64,000 nt of DNA from Algoriphagus marincola DSM 16067 (GCF_000429405.1 NZ_AUBU01000014.1:1-64000); one strand, 5' to 3'; shown: positions 25,555-34,815, counted from the first letter of the stretch. The notes: generated by a model from the sequence alone, not told the origin. Made by a program: numbers and translations.

Positions 25555-25992
25555 TCAGAAAATATTAATACCCTTTGCCATCAATCCAGCTAATAATGGA
25601 ATGCAAGCAAGTAGGATCAGTTCGGCATTTAAGGACCATCGAACCATGCGGGGGATTTCGACTTGATCCTCTGACTCACCTTTTCCTTGCTTGATGAAAA
25701 AAACTGTCGGGTAAATTGAAATCAGGCCGATCAATACAAACAGGCCAAGCTTAAGGTGGAAGGTTGGATTTTCGCTGTAGAACGCAGTTGGTTTTCCATA
25801 TCCACCAAGCCAAAGCGTCAGACCTACGCCTAGCAGAATCAGGGCAGAAATGCCATAGACTGCATCAATTTGGCCTAGTAGACGAATCTCTTTTTTCTCT
25901 AAAGAACTCTTCAAAAGAAAAAACTCAGCAATCAAAGTTCCTGAAAGGGTGATGACGGAGATGAAGTGGAGGTAGCGGAGCAGGATTTCCAT
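25555..25992 (-). CDS. DUF2214-like four-TM membrane protein
   Basis: A 145-residue protein with four hydrophobic helices (about 5-25, 45-66, 78-100, 123-142). LLRYLHFISVITLSGTLIAEF at the N-terminus resembles the DUF2214 family, small membrane proteins of unknown function. The ATG at 25992 is chosen as it begins the membrane domain. It lies 20 bases after the UlaG-like hydrolase gene in the same direction and may be co-transcribed. Confidence 0.65.
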   Translation of the reverse strand: MEILLRYLHFISVITLSGTLIAEFFLLKSSLEKKEIRLLGQIDAVYGISALILLGVGLTLWLGGYGKPTAFYSENPTFHLKLGLFVLIGLISIYPTVFFIKQGKGESEDQVEIPRMVRWSLNAELILLACIPLLAGLMAKGINIF

Positions 25993-26012
25993 CAGGGTTA
26001 GTCCGGTGTAAT

Positions 26013-26759
26013 TTAATTCTCTTGATACCAATTTCTCAATCTTACATCTACTCCAGGGGCAGTCGAATTGACAAGAGATCTAAACTTCTCAACATCTGCC
26101 AGACCTCCTGTACCCCGATAATGGTAAGGATAAACGACTTTGGGCTTAAAGTCCGATACGGCACTAGCAGCCTGATCCACATCCATGGTGTAAGGAAGGT
26201 TCATGCATACAAAGGCAACATCGATCCCTTCCAAAGCTCTCATTTCGGGAATATCCTCTGTATCTCCTGAGAAATAGAATTTTTTGCCATCTAGCTCTAC
26301 AATATAGCCATTGCCTCGTCCTTTTGGATGGCGGCTATCGGCTGTCTCTGGTAGATTGTACATGGGAATAGCCTCCACATTATGTCCCAAAATGCTTTTC
26401 ATCTCTCCATTCCCGATCACTACGATACTTTTATATTTCTCAGCAGGAAGTTGCGCTGCGACTGCCTGAGGGGCAACTATAGTAGCTTGAGAAAGATCTA
26501 GACCATCGAGGGTTTCCTGATTGAGGTGATCACCATGGATATCTGTGATCAATACCAGATCGGCGGGACCAAAAGACTCAAATCGCTCCGCTCCACCATA
26601 AGGATCAACGAAGATGGTCAGATCATTATATTCAAGAGCCAACGAACCATGCAAAATTGGGTTGATTTCTACTTGGGAGCGATCAGTTTTGACGATATCT
26701 TGACCTTGTGCGAAAAATGAAAAAACTACTAAAAACAGTGTGAGAGCTTTCTTTATCAT
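26013..26759 (-). CDS. Secreted UlaG-like MBL-fold hydrolase
   Basis: A 248-residue protein with a signal peptide (cleavage near FFAQGQ) and an MBL fold of the UlaG/YtnP-like group: FVDPYG, then ITDIHGDHLNQ (the HxHxDH motif appears as DIHGDH, with His before and after the Gly-Asp), then FYFSGDTEDIPEMRAL and YPYHYRG. The replaced first ligand makes the metal site slightly unusual but is common in this group. A likely periplasmic hydrolase of unknown substrate. Start at 26759 gives the signal peptide. Confidence 0.8.
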   Translation of the reverse strand: MIKKALTLFLVVFSFFAQGQDIVKTDRSQVEINPILHGSLALEYNDLTIFVDPYGGAERFESFGPADLVLITDIHGDHLNQETLDGLDLSQATIVAPQAVAAQLPAEKYKSIVVIGNGEMKSILGHNVEAIPMYNLPETADSRHPKGRGNGYIVELDGKKFYFSGDTEDIPEMRALEGIDVAFVCMNLPYTMDVDQAASAVSDFKPKVVYPYHYRGTGGLADVEKFRSLVNSTAPGVDVRLRNWYQEN

Positions 26760-26845
26760 TTCAATTTTGGATTTAAAGTGAGGTTTCATGGCTTATTTTC
26801 TACTAAATGTTCAACCTCACTAAAGATACAAAGTTTAATTGTTAT

Positions 26846-28027
26846 CTAATTTTCAGTGCATATCTTGACTAAGTCACTTTTTGGACTTGATTCCATCACT
26901 TCTATAGTTATGTCCTGAAAAGTATAAATATCACCTTTGACCAAAGGAGCATCTTGAAGGAATTCATATTCACTTTCAAAACCCGGTCTTACTTTAATAG
27001 GGCCACTGCCTCCTGGAAGAGCCGTGTTGACGAGATAGACTAAAGCGCCTTCTTTTGTTTTTATATCAAAACCAATTTTTCTCCGGCTTTCTATCATTAA
27101 TGCGCTTGTGCTATCTATTGGGATCACTGCCGCCTTTATTCCTCCCGGATTTTCAATAGCTTCCAACTTGATGGTCGCTTCCCCATTTTCATGACAATAG
27201 ATTTGATCATCATCAATCCAACCAAGAACCCAGCGCTCAAAGGCAAAATGGCCCGGCGCATTCCCTGCTTGAGTACCCATTATGCCATACGTTCCCACCG
27301 ATTTAAGAAAGTTTTCACCTTCAAAATCATAAAGGTCAGGTAAACCAAAAGTATGTCCTATTTCATGTGCTAGCCAAAGTCCTCCCCAGTAGTTCAAATC
27401 ATAGCCCGAAGTGATGCCTACTGACATATTTGCTCCGGGAGCTTTAATATGCCAATTGGGATCCAAAGTTTTAAAAACAGGACCCACTGCTATAGCTTTT
27501 GCTTTGGGGTTTGACATGACTAATACAATGTCTGTATCACCAAAGTCAATCTCATCTTTTGCCAAATCCACCGCTTCTTGGATGAAATCCCGGTGAGGTT
27601 CAAACTCATAGATTGCAGTCCCATAATAAGTGGAAGGCCTGCTCAATCGCAACCATTTGTGATATGGTACCAGATTCAATTCTATTCGGCCGTATGAAAC
27701 CTCCTTGAAAAACTCAGGCGCAATAGGGTTAATTACTGAAAAAAGGCTATCTGTACTTGTAGAAGAGGGGAAATCATCAAAATCCGCAAAGAGAACTGTC
27801 ATGGTTACCTTTCCCGTGGAGGGGGCTAATCCTTCTACCTTTGGAAAGCCGAGGGCAATAGCTCCATCCACGACTCTAGGCAGTTTGCAATTCTGCTTTT
27901 CAATTTGACTTTGTTCTTCCGCTAAATTGGATTTGTTGACATTTGCGCAGCTTGAGAAATAAATGACGATTAAAATCAAATAGATCATTAGCTTATTTAT
28001 TGAGATTTTTTTTATGTCGGATTTCAT
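26846..28027 (-). CDS. M6-like metalloprotease lipoprotein
   Basis: A 393-residue protein with a lipoprotein signal (lipobox FSSC near residue 30), anchoring it in the envelope. The catalytic zinc motif is LAHEIGHTFGLPDLYDFEG with HExxH and a downstream Asp, as in M6 (immune inhibitor A type) peptidases. VTMTVLFADFDDFPSS and GTYGIMGTQAGNAPGHFAFE also fit the family. Start at 28027 gives the signal peptide; a further upstream ATG only adds ten residues. It probably degrades extracellular proteins; it stands alone. Confidence 0.87.
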   Translation of the reverse strand: MKSDIKKISINKLMIYLILIVIYFSSCANVNKSNLAEEQSQIEKQNCKLPRVVDGAIALGFPKVEGLAPSTGKVTMTVLFADFDDFPSSTSTDSLFSVINPIAPEFFKEVSYGRIELNLVPYHKWLRLSRPSTYYGTAIYEFEPHRDFIQEAVDLAKDEIDFGDTDIVLVMSNPKAKAIAVGPVFKTLDPNWHIKAPGANMSVGITSGYDLNYWGGLWLAHEIGHTFGLPDLYDFEGENFLKSVGTYGIMGTQAGNAPGHFAFERWVLGWIDDDQIYCHENGEATIKLEAIENPGGIKAAVIPIDSTSALMIESRRKIGFDIKTKEGALVYLVNTALPGGSGPIKVRPGFESEYEFLQDAPLVKGDIYTFQDITIEVMESSPKSDLVKICTEN

Positions 28028-28091
28028 ATTTTTTCGTTTGATGATGTGAAAAATCAAGCTAAAAACTGATTCAGATAAGTGATTTTCGAGA

Positions 28092-28215
28092 TCAGAGATT
28101 GATTCTTGTCTGGACTTTGCATGAGGCTACTTTGGGGGCTGCATTCTGGGTAAGTATGCCACTGACTGGGGCTAAGATCAAAAACAGAACTAGTGCAAGG
28201 TGAAATTTGAGATTT
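28092..28215 (-). pseudogene. Signal-peptide-like remnant after the DUF3526 transporter genes
   Basis: Directly downstream of the second DUF3526 permease an open frame reads KFHLALVLFLILAPVSG then ILTQNAAPKVASCK and stops at 28092-28094. This looks like a signal peptide with a cleavage site, but no ATG precedes it in frame and it stops after about 40 residues. It could be the start of a lost TonB-dependent receptor or other secreted protein. Rare-start translation cannot be excluded. Confidence 0.3.
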
Positions 28216-29520
28216 TTATTCCAGAGCTTTCCTGGTTTCTAGAAAAACCTTTTCATCTACGACCATTCCTTCCCATTCTTGGTAGAAAATCAGATTGTGA
28301 AGTTGCTCAGCTTTTTGGGTGATTTGATCTTTGAATTGCTGATAGGCATCATAATCCGTACCTGCGAGGTGACTGAGGCGATGGTGGAAGAAAGACACCG
28401 GATTGACAGGAAACCAAGCCCTGGAAAGGGAAACTTTTTCAGATTGGACAGAGTCGAGCTTATGGGTTACTTCGCTAAGGTATTCGCGATAGGCCATCAT
28501 GTAGATTCCTTCCAAGGCTCTTTCTGTTCGGAGACTATCAGGCAGGCTTCGGTCTAATTCTGGATGTTTTTGTAAAATTTCTTTTTTGGTAGTTTCAAAC
28601 TCCTGCTCATAGATTTCTGTTCTTCCGCTTCGCTTGGCATCGATCATTTCCAGTGACAGTGTATTGGGAAACTGCAGGGCTAGGGCCAGCTGTACCGCTC
28701 CGGGGATGAGTAGTGCAAAAAGAATCCAAGCCAAGAAGAAAATCAAAGCCTGCCCGGTTTGATGAAGTCGGAATTCGGAAAGGAAAAACATTAAAACCAA
28801 CCAAAAGAAAAGGTAAAGGCCAGCCCAAAAGCCCATGGTGCCGATTTCTGCAACCGAAGCTTTCATTTCTCCCATGAACCAGCCGATCAGGAGAAGCAGA
28901 CCCAGAAGGATCAAAAAGAAGCTAGCCAAAGCGACAAATCGCTGGATTTTCCATTTCTTTTCGTTTCCTAGGATGCCAATTAGCTTGTAAAGCTGCACCT
29001 CCCGCTCAAAGCTCCCAATCCGCATGGCACATGCAATTAGCACTAAAGGAAGGAGATAAATCCATATCAGGCCAAAGTCCAGGCTACCGATGGAAATCCG
29101 TTCTGGATTGCTGATTTCTGGGGCTAGGTCATGATCGTAGGGTGAACTGAACACCGAAACTCGTTTGAAAAATGGGAAAGACTCAGCCTGGCCCACAGAA
29201 AAAACCATCAGAGGGCTTGGTTTCAATCCTACCAAAGGTTGCAAATAAATCAAATAGGCATAAAATGGCGTGCGGATATTCAGCCAAGGGCGATCATCTG
29301 GACTTACCTTTCCGGCTTGATACAGCTCTAATGCTTCTGCTATTTGGGTTTCTGACTCGGAATGTAGACGTTCCAAAACCTCCTTTTGATGGGAATAAAC
29401 CTGTTTTCCCTTATACAAGCCATAGACCGAGGCTAGGAAAAATATCAAGATGATACTTTTTAGAAAAGGGGAAGAGAGAATGTTTTTCCACTCCCAGCGA
29501 ATTGTTTGGTGTAGCTTCAT
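28216..29520 (-). CDS. ABC-2 transporter permease, DUF3526 family (second copy)
   Basis: A 434-residue membrane protein with an N-terminal TM (about 20-38), a large extracytoplasmic domain (about 40-170) and five further helices between about 170 and 290, and a C-terminal soluble domain. Architecture and sequence resemble its neighbour. Its start overlaps the neighbour's stop (ATGA), so they are translationally coupled and probably heterodimerise with the ATPase encoded at 31084. See the palindromes at 31807-31876 for likely metal control. Confidence 0.85.
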   Translation of the reverse strand: MKLHQTIRWEWKNILSSPFLKSIILIFFLASVYGLYKGKQVYSHQKEVLERLHSESETQIAEALELYQAGKVSPDDRPWLNIRTPFYAYLIYLQPLVGLKPSPLMVFSVGQAESFPFFKRVSVFSSPYDHDLAPEISNPERISIGSLDFGLIWIYLLPLVLIACAMRIGSFEREVQLYKLIGILGNEKKWKIQRFVALASFFLILLGLLLLIGWFMGEMKASVAEIGTMGFWAGLYLFFWLVLMFFLSEFRLHQTGQALIFFLAWILFALLIPGAVQLALALQFPNTLSLEMIDAKRSGRTEIYEQEFETTKKEILQKHPELDRSLPDSLRTERALEGIYMMAYREYLSEVTHKLDSVQSEKVSLSRAWFPVNPVSFFHHRLSHLAGTDYDAYQQFKDQITQKAEQLHNLIFYQEWEGMVVDEKVFLETRKALE

Positions 29521-30920
29521 AGCGCAGAGATTTTAGGTTTTACCTTCGCCAGTCCGATTCCGAGTAGTCCTATCCAAGCTAATAATAGAAGTAAGGAGGG
29601 CATTTGTTGGCTTATAAGGGAAAGAAAAGGAGGCTCAGCATACTGAAAGTCCGCGATGGAATTGAAAAATTCCTGATCCTCCTTGTGTCCCCAGTCACCG
29701 GTTCGGGACCCTCCGTAGGCATGGCGCTCATTGAGCGTGCGGATAAAAACTCTTCGGTAGGACTCGGCCTCTTGTAGGAAATCCACCTGGTGAAAATTGT
29801 CCGTGCCTGCCGCACCCATGCTCAGACTTTGCAGATTGCCAAAAGGATTGGGCAGGGAAGCCCATTGTACCAGGCTTTTTTGCTTTTGCATCTGCTGGTA
29901 AAGCTCTCCGAAATGCTTGTCCCATACCCGGTTGCCAAACTCTTCATCTGCCTGCATCAGCAGTCCGTCAAAATTGATGGGGAGTTCTTCTTTAGAACTG
30001 ACGCCATAAGCTTGGAGTACACTGTCTTCCAGGGATTTCAGAGCTTCTTCTTCTGGATTATGCCCGTCCAAAAGCGCACTTCTGTCTTCTTTCATGCCTG
30101 CGGAAAATTCCACCCTATCCGGTAAGGGATAGAGTAAGGCGGCTACAGAATAGGTGACTTTTGGGTAAAAAACCACCCAAACGATCCAAATTCCAAGCAA
30201 CCAGGAGAGAGCTGTGTAGGATTTTTCAGTTTTGGAACTCAGCCAAAGGGCCAAGGCGATGACTATCCAATAAAATAAGCCATACCCGATAGCCAATAGT
30301 AATGCTCTTCCCAGAAGGTGAGTCGAAAAGCCCAGTAAGCTTATTTGAATCCCCAAAGTGATCAGTACAAACAGCATCCCCGGAATCCACAGACTCCAAA
30401 GTTTTCCGAAGAGAATCTTGGAATAAGAAACTCCCTGCACCAGCAAAATCCTAACTCGATCGGCATCCCGCTCGCCTCGGACGGATTGGAAGGCAAAAAG
30501 CAAGAGCAAAAGTGGCAGGATGATCTGAAGAATCAATGCAGGTCGGAGCTTGCCAAATCGGGAAAGAATGTCTCCCTGAGCCGCATCACTCTGCACCAGT
30601 TCGTTTTGCCGGTGGCCTTCCAAGTAAAGTGTTCGACCGACATAGCCATTCACACCTTCGTCAAAAGCCGTGAGTGCGTGATTTTTCTTGAAAACATAGG
30701 TTCCGTAGTGTGCAGCAGAGTGCGGATTGCTCGGCCCCATGGATTCCCATTGTTGACGGAGATGGGTCTTGGCTTCTGTCTCCATCCGGGCTACTACCCG
30801 ATACTCCTCCAGACCAGCCCAAGCAGTGAATCCAAGGGCTGCTGCCAGTACGAGTAAGACAAAAACCATCCCTGGCATTCGGAGGAGGTTTTTCCATTCG
30901 GTGGATAGGATTGATTTCAT
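29517..30920 (-). CDS. ABC-2 transporter permease, DUF3526 family (first copy)
   Basis: A 467-residue permease with one N-terminal TM (about 14-31), an extracytoplasmic domain, and a cluster of TM helices at about 133-260, then a soluble region and one C-terminal TM near 440-460. It matches the ABC-2 permease type with a DUF3526 domain. A leader repeat at 30917-31081 separates it from the ATPase gene; without the repeat the two would be only two bases apart. Substrate unknown; context suggests zinc-related transport. Confidence 0.85.
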   Translation of the reverse strand: MKSILSTEWKNLLRMPGMVFVLLVLAAALGFTAWAGLEEYRVVARMETEAKTHLRQQWESMGPSNPHSAAHYGTYVFKKNHALTAFDEGVNGYVGRTLYLEGHRQNELVQSDAAQGDILSRFGKLRPALILQIILPLLLLLFAFQSVRGERDADRVRILLVQGVSYSKILFGKLWSLWIPGMLFVLITLGIQISLLGFSTHLLGRALLLAIGYGLFYWIVIALALWLSSKTEKSYTALSWLLGIWIVWVVFYPKVTYSVAALLYPLPDRVEFSAGMKEDRSALLDGHNPEEEALKSLEDSVLQAYGVSSKEELPINFDGLLMQADEEFGNRVWDKHFGELYQQMQKQKSLVQWASLPNPFGNLQSLSMGAAGTDNFHQVDFLQEAESYRRVFIRTLNERHAYGGSRTGDWGHKEDQEFFNSIADFQYAEPPFLSLISQQMPSLLLLLAWIGLLGIGLAKVKPKISAL

Positions 30921-31081
30921 CTTTTTATAATTTGTTTTTTAGAGGTCATATAGCCTATCCTGAGAATCGGCAGAATTCCTGCTCGCGGTAGGTAGGTCGA
31001 ATGAATTCCCCGATCCATAGGCATATACAATTGTATGTTGCTTTCGACATGCCTGTCTGCTTCAGAAAGGCTCGATTTCAT
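30917..31081 (-). repeat. ATGAAATCGAGC leader repeat inside the ABC-2 transporter operon
   Basis: Two bases after the ATPase stop, the minus strand reads ATGAAATCGAGC (from 31081). The repeat ends AAATTATAAAAAG before the permease ATGAAATC at 30920, so ATGAAATC is present at both borders as an apparent eight-base duplication. A 54-codon frame, starting MKSSLSEADRHVE and ending YMTSKKQIIKR, is open throughout; its TGA overlaps the permease ATG as ATGA. A 12-base palindrome ATACAATTGTAT lies at 31025-31036. Confidence 0.7.
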
Positions 31082-31083
31082 GG

Positions 31084-31782
31084 CTATACGACGATTCCTT
31101 GATAGATAAGTTCCAGGTCATTGGCAGTGACCTCGCTGGCTTTGACAATTTTTTTCAGTTCTCCATTCTTGAAAATTCCCACCCGGTCGGCCGTCTCTTT
31201 TACCCGGAAAAGATCATGGGACACCATCAAGACAGTAGCTCCCTGCGCAGCCACTTTTCGGACGAGTTGGGATAATTCTGCACTGGAAAGCGGGTCCAAT
31301 CCACTAGCTGGTTCATCCAAAAGCAGGAGTTTTGCCTTCTTGGAATAGGCGATAGCCACCCCGACCTTTTGGCGCATACCTTTGGAGTAGGTAGATATGG
31401 GCGAGTCATGGGCTTTCTCCTGAAGCCCCGCTTCCAAAAGAAGATTCTTAAGTTGCTCATCGCTGTATTGGATTCCGGCTAATTGAGAGAAGTAGGCGAG
31501 GTTTTCTTTCCCGGAAAGATGAGGGTAGAGTTGTACATTTTCAGGAATAAAGGCCAATCGCTTTCTGACCTCTCCAAGATCTTTGGCTACATCAATCCCA
31601 TCTACAAGGATGCTACCTTGATCGGCTTTTTCAAAACCCAAAATCAGATTTAATGTGGTCGTCTTCCCGGCTCCATTGGGCCCAAGAAGTGCGAAAACTT
31701 CTCCTTCTGGAATGGAAAGAGACAGCCCATCCACAGCAGTTTGCTGTTTAAATTTTTTGGTTACTCCTTGAATTTCAAGCAT
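31084..31782 (-). CDS. ABC transporter ATP-binding protein of the ABC-2 system
   Basis: A 232-residue ATPase: Walker A GPNGAGKTT near 36-44, Q-loop in FIPENVQLYPHLSG (with Glu in place of the usual Gln), signature YSKGMRQK, Walker B LLLLDEPASGLDP and H-loop VSHD. It partners the two DUF3526 permeases. It reads away from a promoter region with two near-identical palindromes shared with the divergent DUF3299/COG0523 operon. Confidence 0.92.
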   Translation of the reverse strand: MLEIQGVTKKFKQQTAVDGLSLSIPEGEVFALLGPNGAGKTTTLNLILGFEKADQGSILVDGIDVAKDLGEVRKRLAFIPENVQLYPHLSGKENLAYFSQLAGIQYSDEQLKNLLLEAGLQEKAHDSPISTYSKGMRQKVGVAIAYSKKAKLLLLDEPASGLDPLSSAELSQLVRKVAAQGATVLMVSHDLFRVKETADRVGIFKNGELKKIVKASEVTANDLELIYQGIVV

Positions 31783-31806
31783 AAATGAGTAGATATGAAG
31801 TGAAAG

Positions 31807-31876
31807 TGCAATAAAGTTGCAAAAAAAATATTAAACAGAGGGAAAGTTATTGTTAAAAATTGCAACTTTGTTGCAA
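31807..31876. promoter_or_regulatory. Paired palindromic operators in the divergent promoter region (Zur-like candidate)
   Basis: TTGCAAC-TTT-GTTGCAA at 31860-31876 is a perfect 7-3-7 palindrome. A second copy, TGCAAT-AAA-GTTGCA at 31807-31821, matches at all but one position. Their centres are about 54 bases apart, roughly five helical turns. The genes on both sides (COG0523 GTPase, DUF3299-like protein, DUF3526 ABC transporter) suggest a zinc-responsive Fur-family repressor, but this is inferred. Confidence 0.6.
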
Positions 31877-31883
31877 AACATTA

Positions 31884-32336
31884 ATGAAAATCATTTTAAA
31901 CATATTGGTCTCAGTGCTTCTGTTGTTTGGAGGCATAGGTTTTCAATTCCAAACTCAACCTAAAGAGGACCTATGGAGCATGTTTCAACGTGTTCCTTTC
32001 AAAGAAAAGCTAAACCGTGATTTTGGGATGTATTTCTTCTATCCTGAATTTACTGAGGAACTGAAAGCTTTAAAAGGTAAAGAGGTGGTATTGAGGGGAT
32101 TCTATATTCCTCTGGACCTTATCGACTCCCAAATGCTGGTATTGTCCAAGTACCCTATGGCAGAATGTTTCTTTTGTGGAGCAGCAGGACCTGAATCTGT
32201 TGCCGTGGTCTATTTGCAATCAAAAGTTCCTCGAATGAAGGTCGATGAAATCGTGGAGGTCAGAGGGATTTTAGAGCTAAATGCCACAGATGTGGAAGAA
32301 ATGACCTTCATTATCCAAAATGCTACTATTATCTGA
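31884..32336 (+). CDS. DUF3299-like secreted protein
   Basis: A 150-residue protein with a signal peptide (about 1-22) and a domain containing LRGFYIPLD and AECFFCGAAGPES, with a CxxC-type pair, then VVYLQ and a C-terminal nucleic-acid-binding-like beta fold (RGILELNATDVEEMTFII). It resembles DUF3299/COG3495 proteins often found near metal transport genes. It begins eight bases after the palindrome and is followed six bases later by the COG0523 GTPase. The CFFC cysteines may bind metal. Confidence 0.7.
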   Translation: MKIILNILVSVLLLFGGIGFQFQTQPKEDLWSMFQRVPFKEKLNRDFGMYFFYPEFTEELKALKGKEVVLRGFYIPLDLIDSQMLVLSKYPMAECFFCGAAGPESVAVVYLQSKVPRMKVDEIVEVRGILELNATDVEEMTFIIQNATII

Positions 32337-32342
32337 TTGACT

Positions 32343-33533
32343 ATGAAAAAACTACCCGTAACTGTACTGAGCGGATTCTTGGGAGCTGGAAAAACCACTT
32401 TACTTAACCATGTTTTGAATAATAAAGAAGGGTTGAAAGTAGCCGTAATCGTCAACGATATGGGTGAAATCAATGTGGATGCACAAGTCATTCAGCAGGG
32501 AAATACCCTTTCCCGAACTGAGGAAAAACTGGTAGAAATGAGCAATGGTTGCATTTGCTGCACACTACGGGAGGATTTGATGGAGGAAGTAGGCAAGCTT
32601 GCCCGTGAGGGGCGTTTTGACTACTTGTTGATTGAAAGTTCTGGAATATCTGAACCCTTGCCAGTGGCGCAAACTTTCACCTTTGTGGATGAGGAAGGTA
32701 AGGCGATCTTGGGAGACGTAAGTCAATTGGACACTTTGGTGACAGTCGTGGATGCTTTTAACTTTCCGAAGGATTTTGGCAGTGGAGATACCGTTTGGAC
32801 TCGACAGATGAACGATGACCCTGAAGATCAACGGTCCATTGTCAATCTACTGACCGATCAGATCGAATTTGCCAACGTGATTTTGCTGAACAAGTGTGAT
32901 TTGGTGCCAAAGGAACAAGCCGAAGAGCTCGAGGCCATAATCCGGAAACTCAATCCCAATGCTCAGGTCATCCGAACTGAAAGGGGGCAGGTTGGACTGA
33001 ATCAAATCCTCAATACCGGCTTGTATGACGAGGCCCAGGAGGCATCCTCAGCGGCCTGGATGGATGAATTGGAAAAAGAACATACTCCCGAAACGGAGGA
33101 ATACGGGATCAGTAGCTTTGTTTTTCGGGACAAAAGACCTTTTCACCCTCAGCGATTTTGGAACTACATTCAGTCAGACTGGCCGGCGTCGATTATCCGA
33201 AGCAAAGGCTTATTTTACATCGGTTCCCGGATGAATGAGGCCATTTCCTGGTCTCAGGCTGGAGGTAGTCTCAAAGCCGAACCTGCAGGAGTTTGGTGGG
33301 CATCTATGCCTTTTCAAAAGCGGATTCGCTATGCATCTTATTTGGATAATCAGGAATGGATCGAGTCGAGATGGGATAAGCGCTTTGGTGATCGAATGAA
33401 TGAGTTGGTCCTCATCGGTCAATACCCGGAAGTAGGGAAAATCACTTTTGAGTTAACTGTCTGTTTGATGACCGAGAGAGAATTGGATTTGCTTGAAAAG
33501 GGTGCCAAAATTAAAGATCCCTGGCCTTTTTGA
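32343..33533 (+). CDS. COG0523 G3E GTPase, probable zinc metallochaperone
   Basis: A 396-residue CobW/ZigA-type GTPase. Walker A is [10 protein letters not shown] at about 10-19, the metal-binding motif is CICCTL, Walker B region [10 protein letters not shown], and the guanine specificity motif NKCDLV. The C-terminal CobW-like domain is present ([19 protein letters not shown]). The sequence pattern around [13 protein letters not shown] is close to ZigA/YciC-type zinc-responsive members. The ATG at 32343 is taken; a TTG two codons upstream is also in frame. It probably delivers zinc to target proteins during zinc limitation. Confidence 0.88.
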   Translation: MKKLPVTVLSGFLGAGKTTLLNHVLNNKEGLKVAVIVNDMGEINVDAQVIQQGNTLSRTEEKLVEMSNGCICCTLREDLMEEVGKLAREGRFDYLLIESSGISEPLPVAQTFTFVDEEGKAILGDVSQLDTLVTVVDAFNFPKDFGSGDTVWTRQMNDDPEDQRSIVNLLTDQIEFANVILLNKCDLVPKEQAEELEAIIRKLNPNAQVIRTERGQVGLNQILNTGLYDEAQEASSAAWMDELEKEHTPETEEYGISSFVFRDKRPFHPQRFWNYIQSDWPASIIRSKGLFYIGSRMNEAISWSQAGGSLKAEPAGVWWASMPFQKRIRYASYLDNQEWIESRWDKRFGDRMNELVLIGQYPEVGKITFELTVCLMTERELDLLEKGAKIKDPWPF

Positions 33534-33634
33534 AACCAAAAAGTTTTAGAGAAATAGTACTTGCTTTTTAGCATGTGATTTTTTCCAAAAAGAGAAAAAA
33601 CTGACGCTTTACTATCTTGTAGAAAATCCATTAA

Positions 33635-34048
33635 ATGATGATTTTCACCATAGTATTGAATTTACCGCTATTTCTTGCAGATTGGTTTTTTGTCATTTTT
33701 CATTCGGTACTTATCCTTTTTAATCTTTTTGGTTGGGTATGGAGAAAAACCAGAAAAGCCCACCTCATTACGATTAGCCTCACGCTACTCTCATGGGGTT
33801 TTCTGGGGATTTGGTACGGTTGGGGTTATTGTCCGCTGACTGACTGGCACTGGCAAGTATTGGAAAAGATGGGGACTGAAGGACTGCCCAATTCTTATAT
33901 CAGCTACCTTTTGGAACGACTTCTAAACTGGCAGCCCAAACAAGAGTGGGTGGATATGGGTACCCTAGCATTTACCCTTTTGGCATTTGGGATGTCGATT
34001 TGGGTGAATTTTAGGAAAAAGATATCTACAGCAAAGATTTCTGAATGA
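33635..34048 (+). CDS. DUF2784 membrane protein
   Basis: A 137-residue protein with four hydrophobic segments (about 5-22, 24-40, 48-68, 107-125). GYCPLTDWHWQVLEKMG is the signature stretch of the DUF2784 family, small membrane proteins of unknown function. A second start one codon later is possible. Transcribed away from the COG0523 gene after about 100 bases without a clear promoter. Confidence 0.78.
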   Translation: MMIFTIVLNLPLFLADWFFVIFHSVLILFNLFGWVWRKTRKAHLITISLTLLSWGFLGIWYGWGYCPLTDWHWQVLEKMGTEGLPNSYISYLLERLLNWQPKQEWVDMGTLAFTLLAFGMSIWVNFRKKISTAKISE

Positions 34049-34098
34049 TAAAAGTTTGTGCAGAATGAATCAGGGCTGTTGTATGACTCTTTTACAAA

Positions 34099-34806
34099 TC
34101 AATTCTGATTTCGACTTTTGTAGTGATTGATCATGTCTTTTACATAATCTCTATAGCACCTGATTGGACACTCTTTCAGGAAATCTTCGAATAATTGGGT
34201 TTTTTCTTCTCCTGAAATATCCTTTTTCAGAATGATCTTACCCATCCGGATATTCCATTCTCTATTGGTTTTGGCTAAATAATCAATCATTTCAAGCGAA
34301 TCCAGGTCTATGGCTTCAAAGCCCAAACTTTCAACAACAAAATCAATTTTAGCCTTGAATCTTGGATCAAATGCCCATCCGGTATCTTGACATAGCTTTT
34401 GGTACTCTTCCAAAAAATCTAAAGTATCGAACCCTTTATCTGGATTTCCTTCAGAAAGTAAATTTTGCTCCAAGTGAGAGAATGCCGCGTTGAAATTTCC
34501 AAGTAGCCGATTTGTCCGGATAAGGAGGAGGATGTAAAGGTGTTTTCCTGCGGTATCCTTTGGGACATCTAGCTCATTGATTTCTTCTAGGAGGGGTAGA
34601 GCCTTTTTAAACTCCTCTTGCTGAAAATAAATATATGCGAGTTGGGTCTTTGTCTTGTACTCGACTAGCTCAAGGGGATAGTCTGCTTTGACAGTTTCAA
34701 TATAATCCAACGTGAATTGGACTTTGGTTTCCGTATCTGCATCGCGAAGCTCTCGATGAAGTTTTAGGACAAATTCCTTCGAGAAAAATTCGTTGGGGTG
34801 GGGCAT
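34099..34806 (-). CDS. Hypothetical helical-repeat protein in the Mrr operon
   Basis: A 235-residue protein composed of amphipathic helices. Segments such as TQLAYIYFQQEEFKKALPLL and HLYILLLIRTNRLLGNFNAA look like TPR-type repeats, followed by a C-terminal region with FLEEYQKLCQDTGWAFDPRF. No catalytic motif. It starts nine bases after the small TM protein gene and is the last gene of the Mrr-like operon. TPR-like proteins often mediate protein contacts, so a partner role is possible. Confidence 0.55.
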   Translation of the reverse strand: MPHPNEFFSKEFVLKLHRELRDADTETKVQFTLDYIETVKADYPLELVEYKTKTQLAYIYFQQEEFKKALPLLEEINELDVPKDTAGKHLYILLLIRTNRLLGNFNAAFSHLEQNLLSEGNPDKGFDTLDFLEEYQKLCQDTGWAFDPRFKAKIDFVVESLGFEAIDLDSLEMIDYLAKTNREWNIRMGKIILKKDISGEEKTQLFEDFLKECPIRCYRDYVKDMINHYKSRNQN

Positions 34807-34815
34807 AAATTGTTT

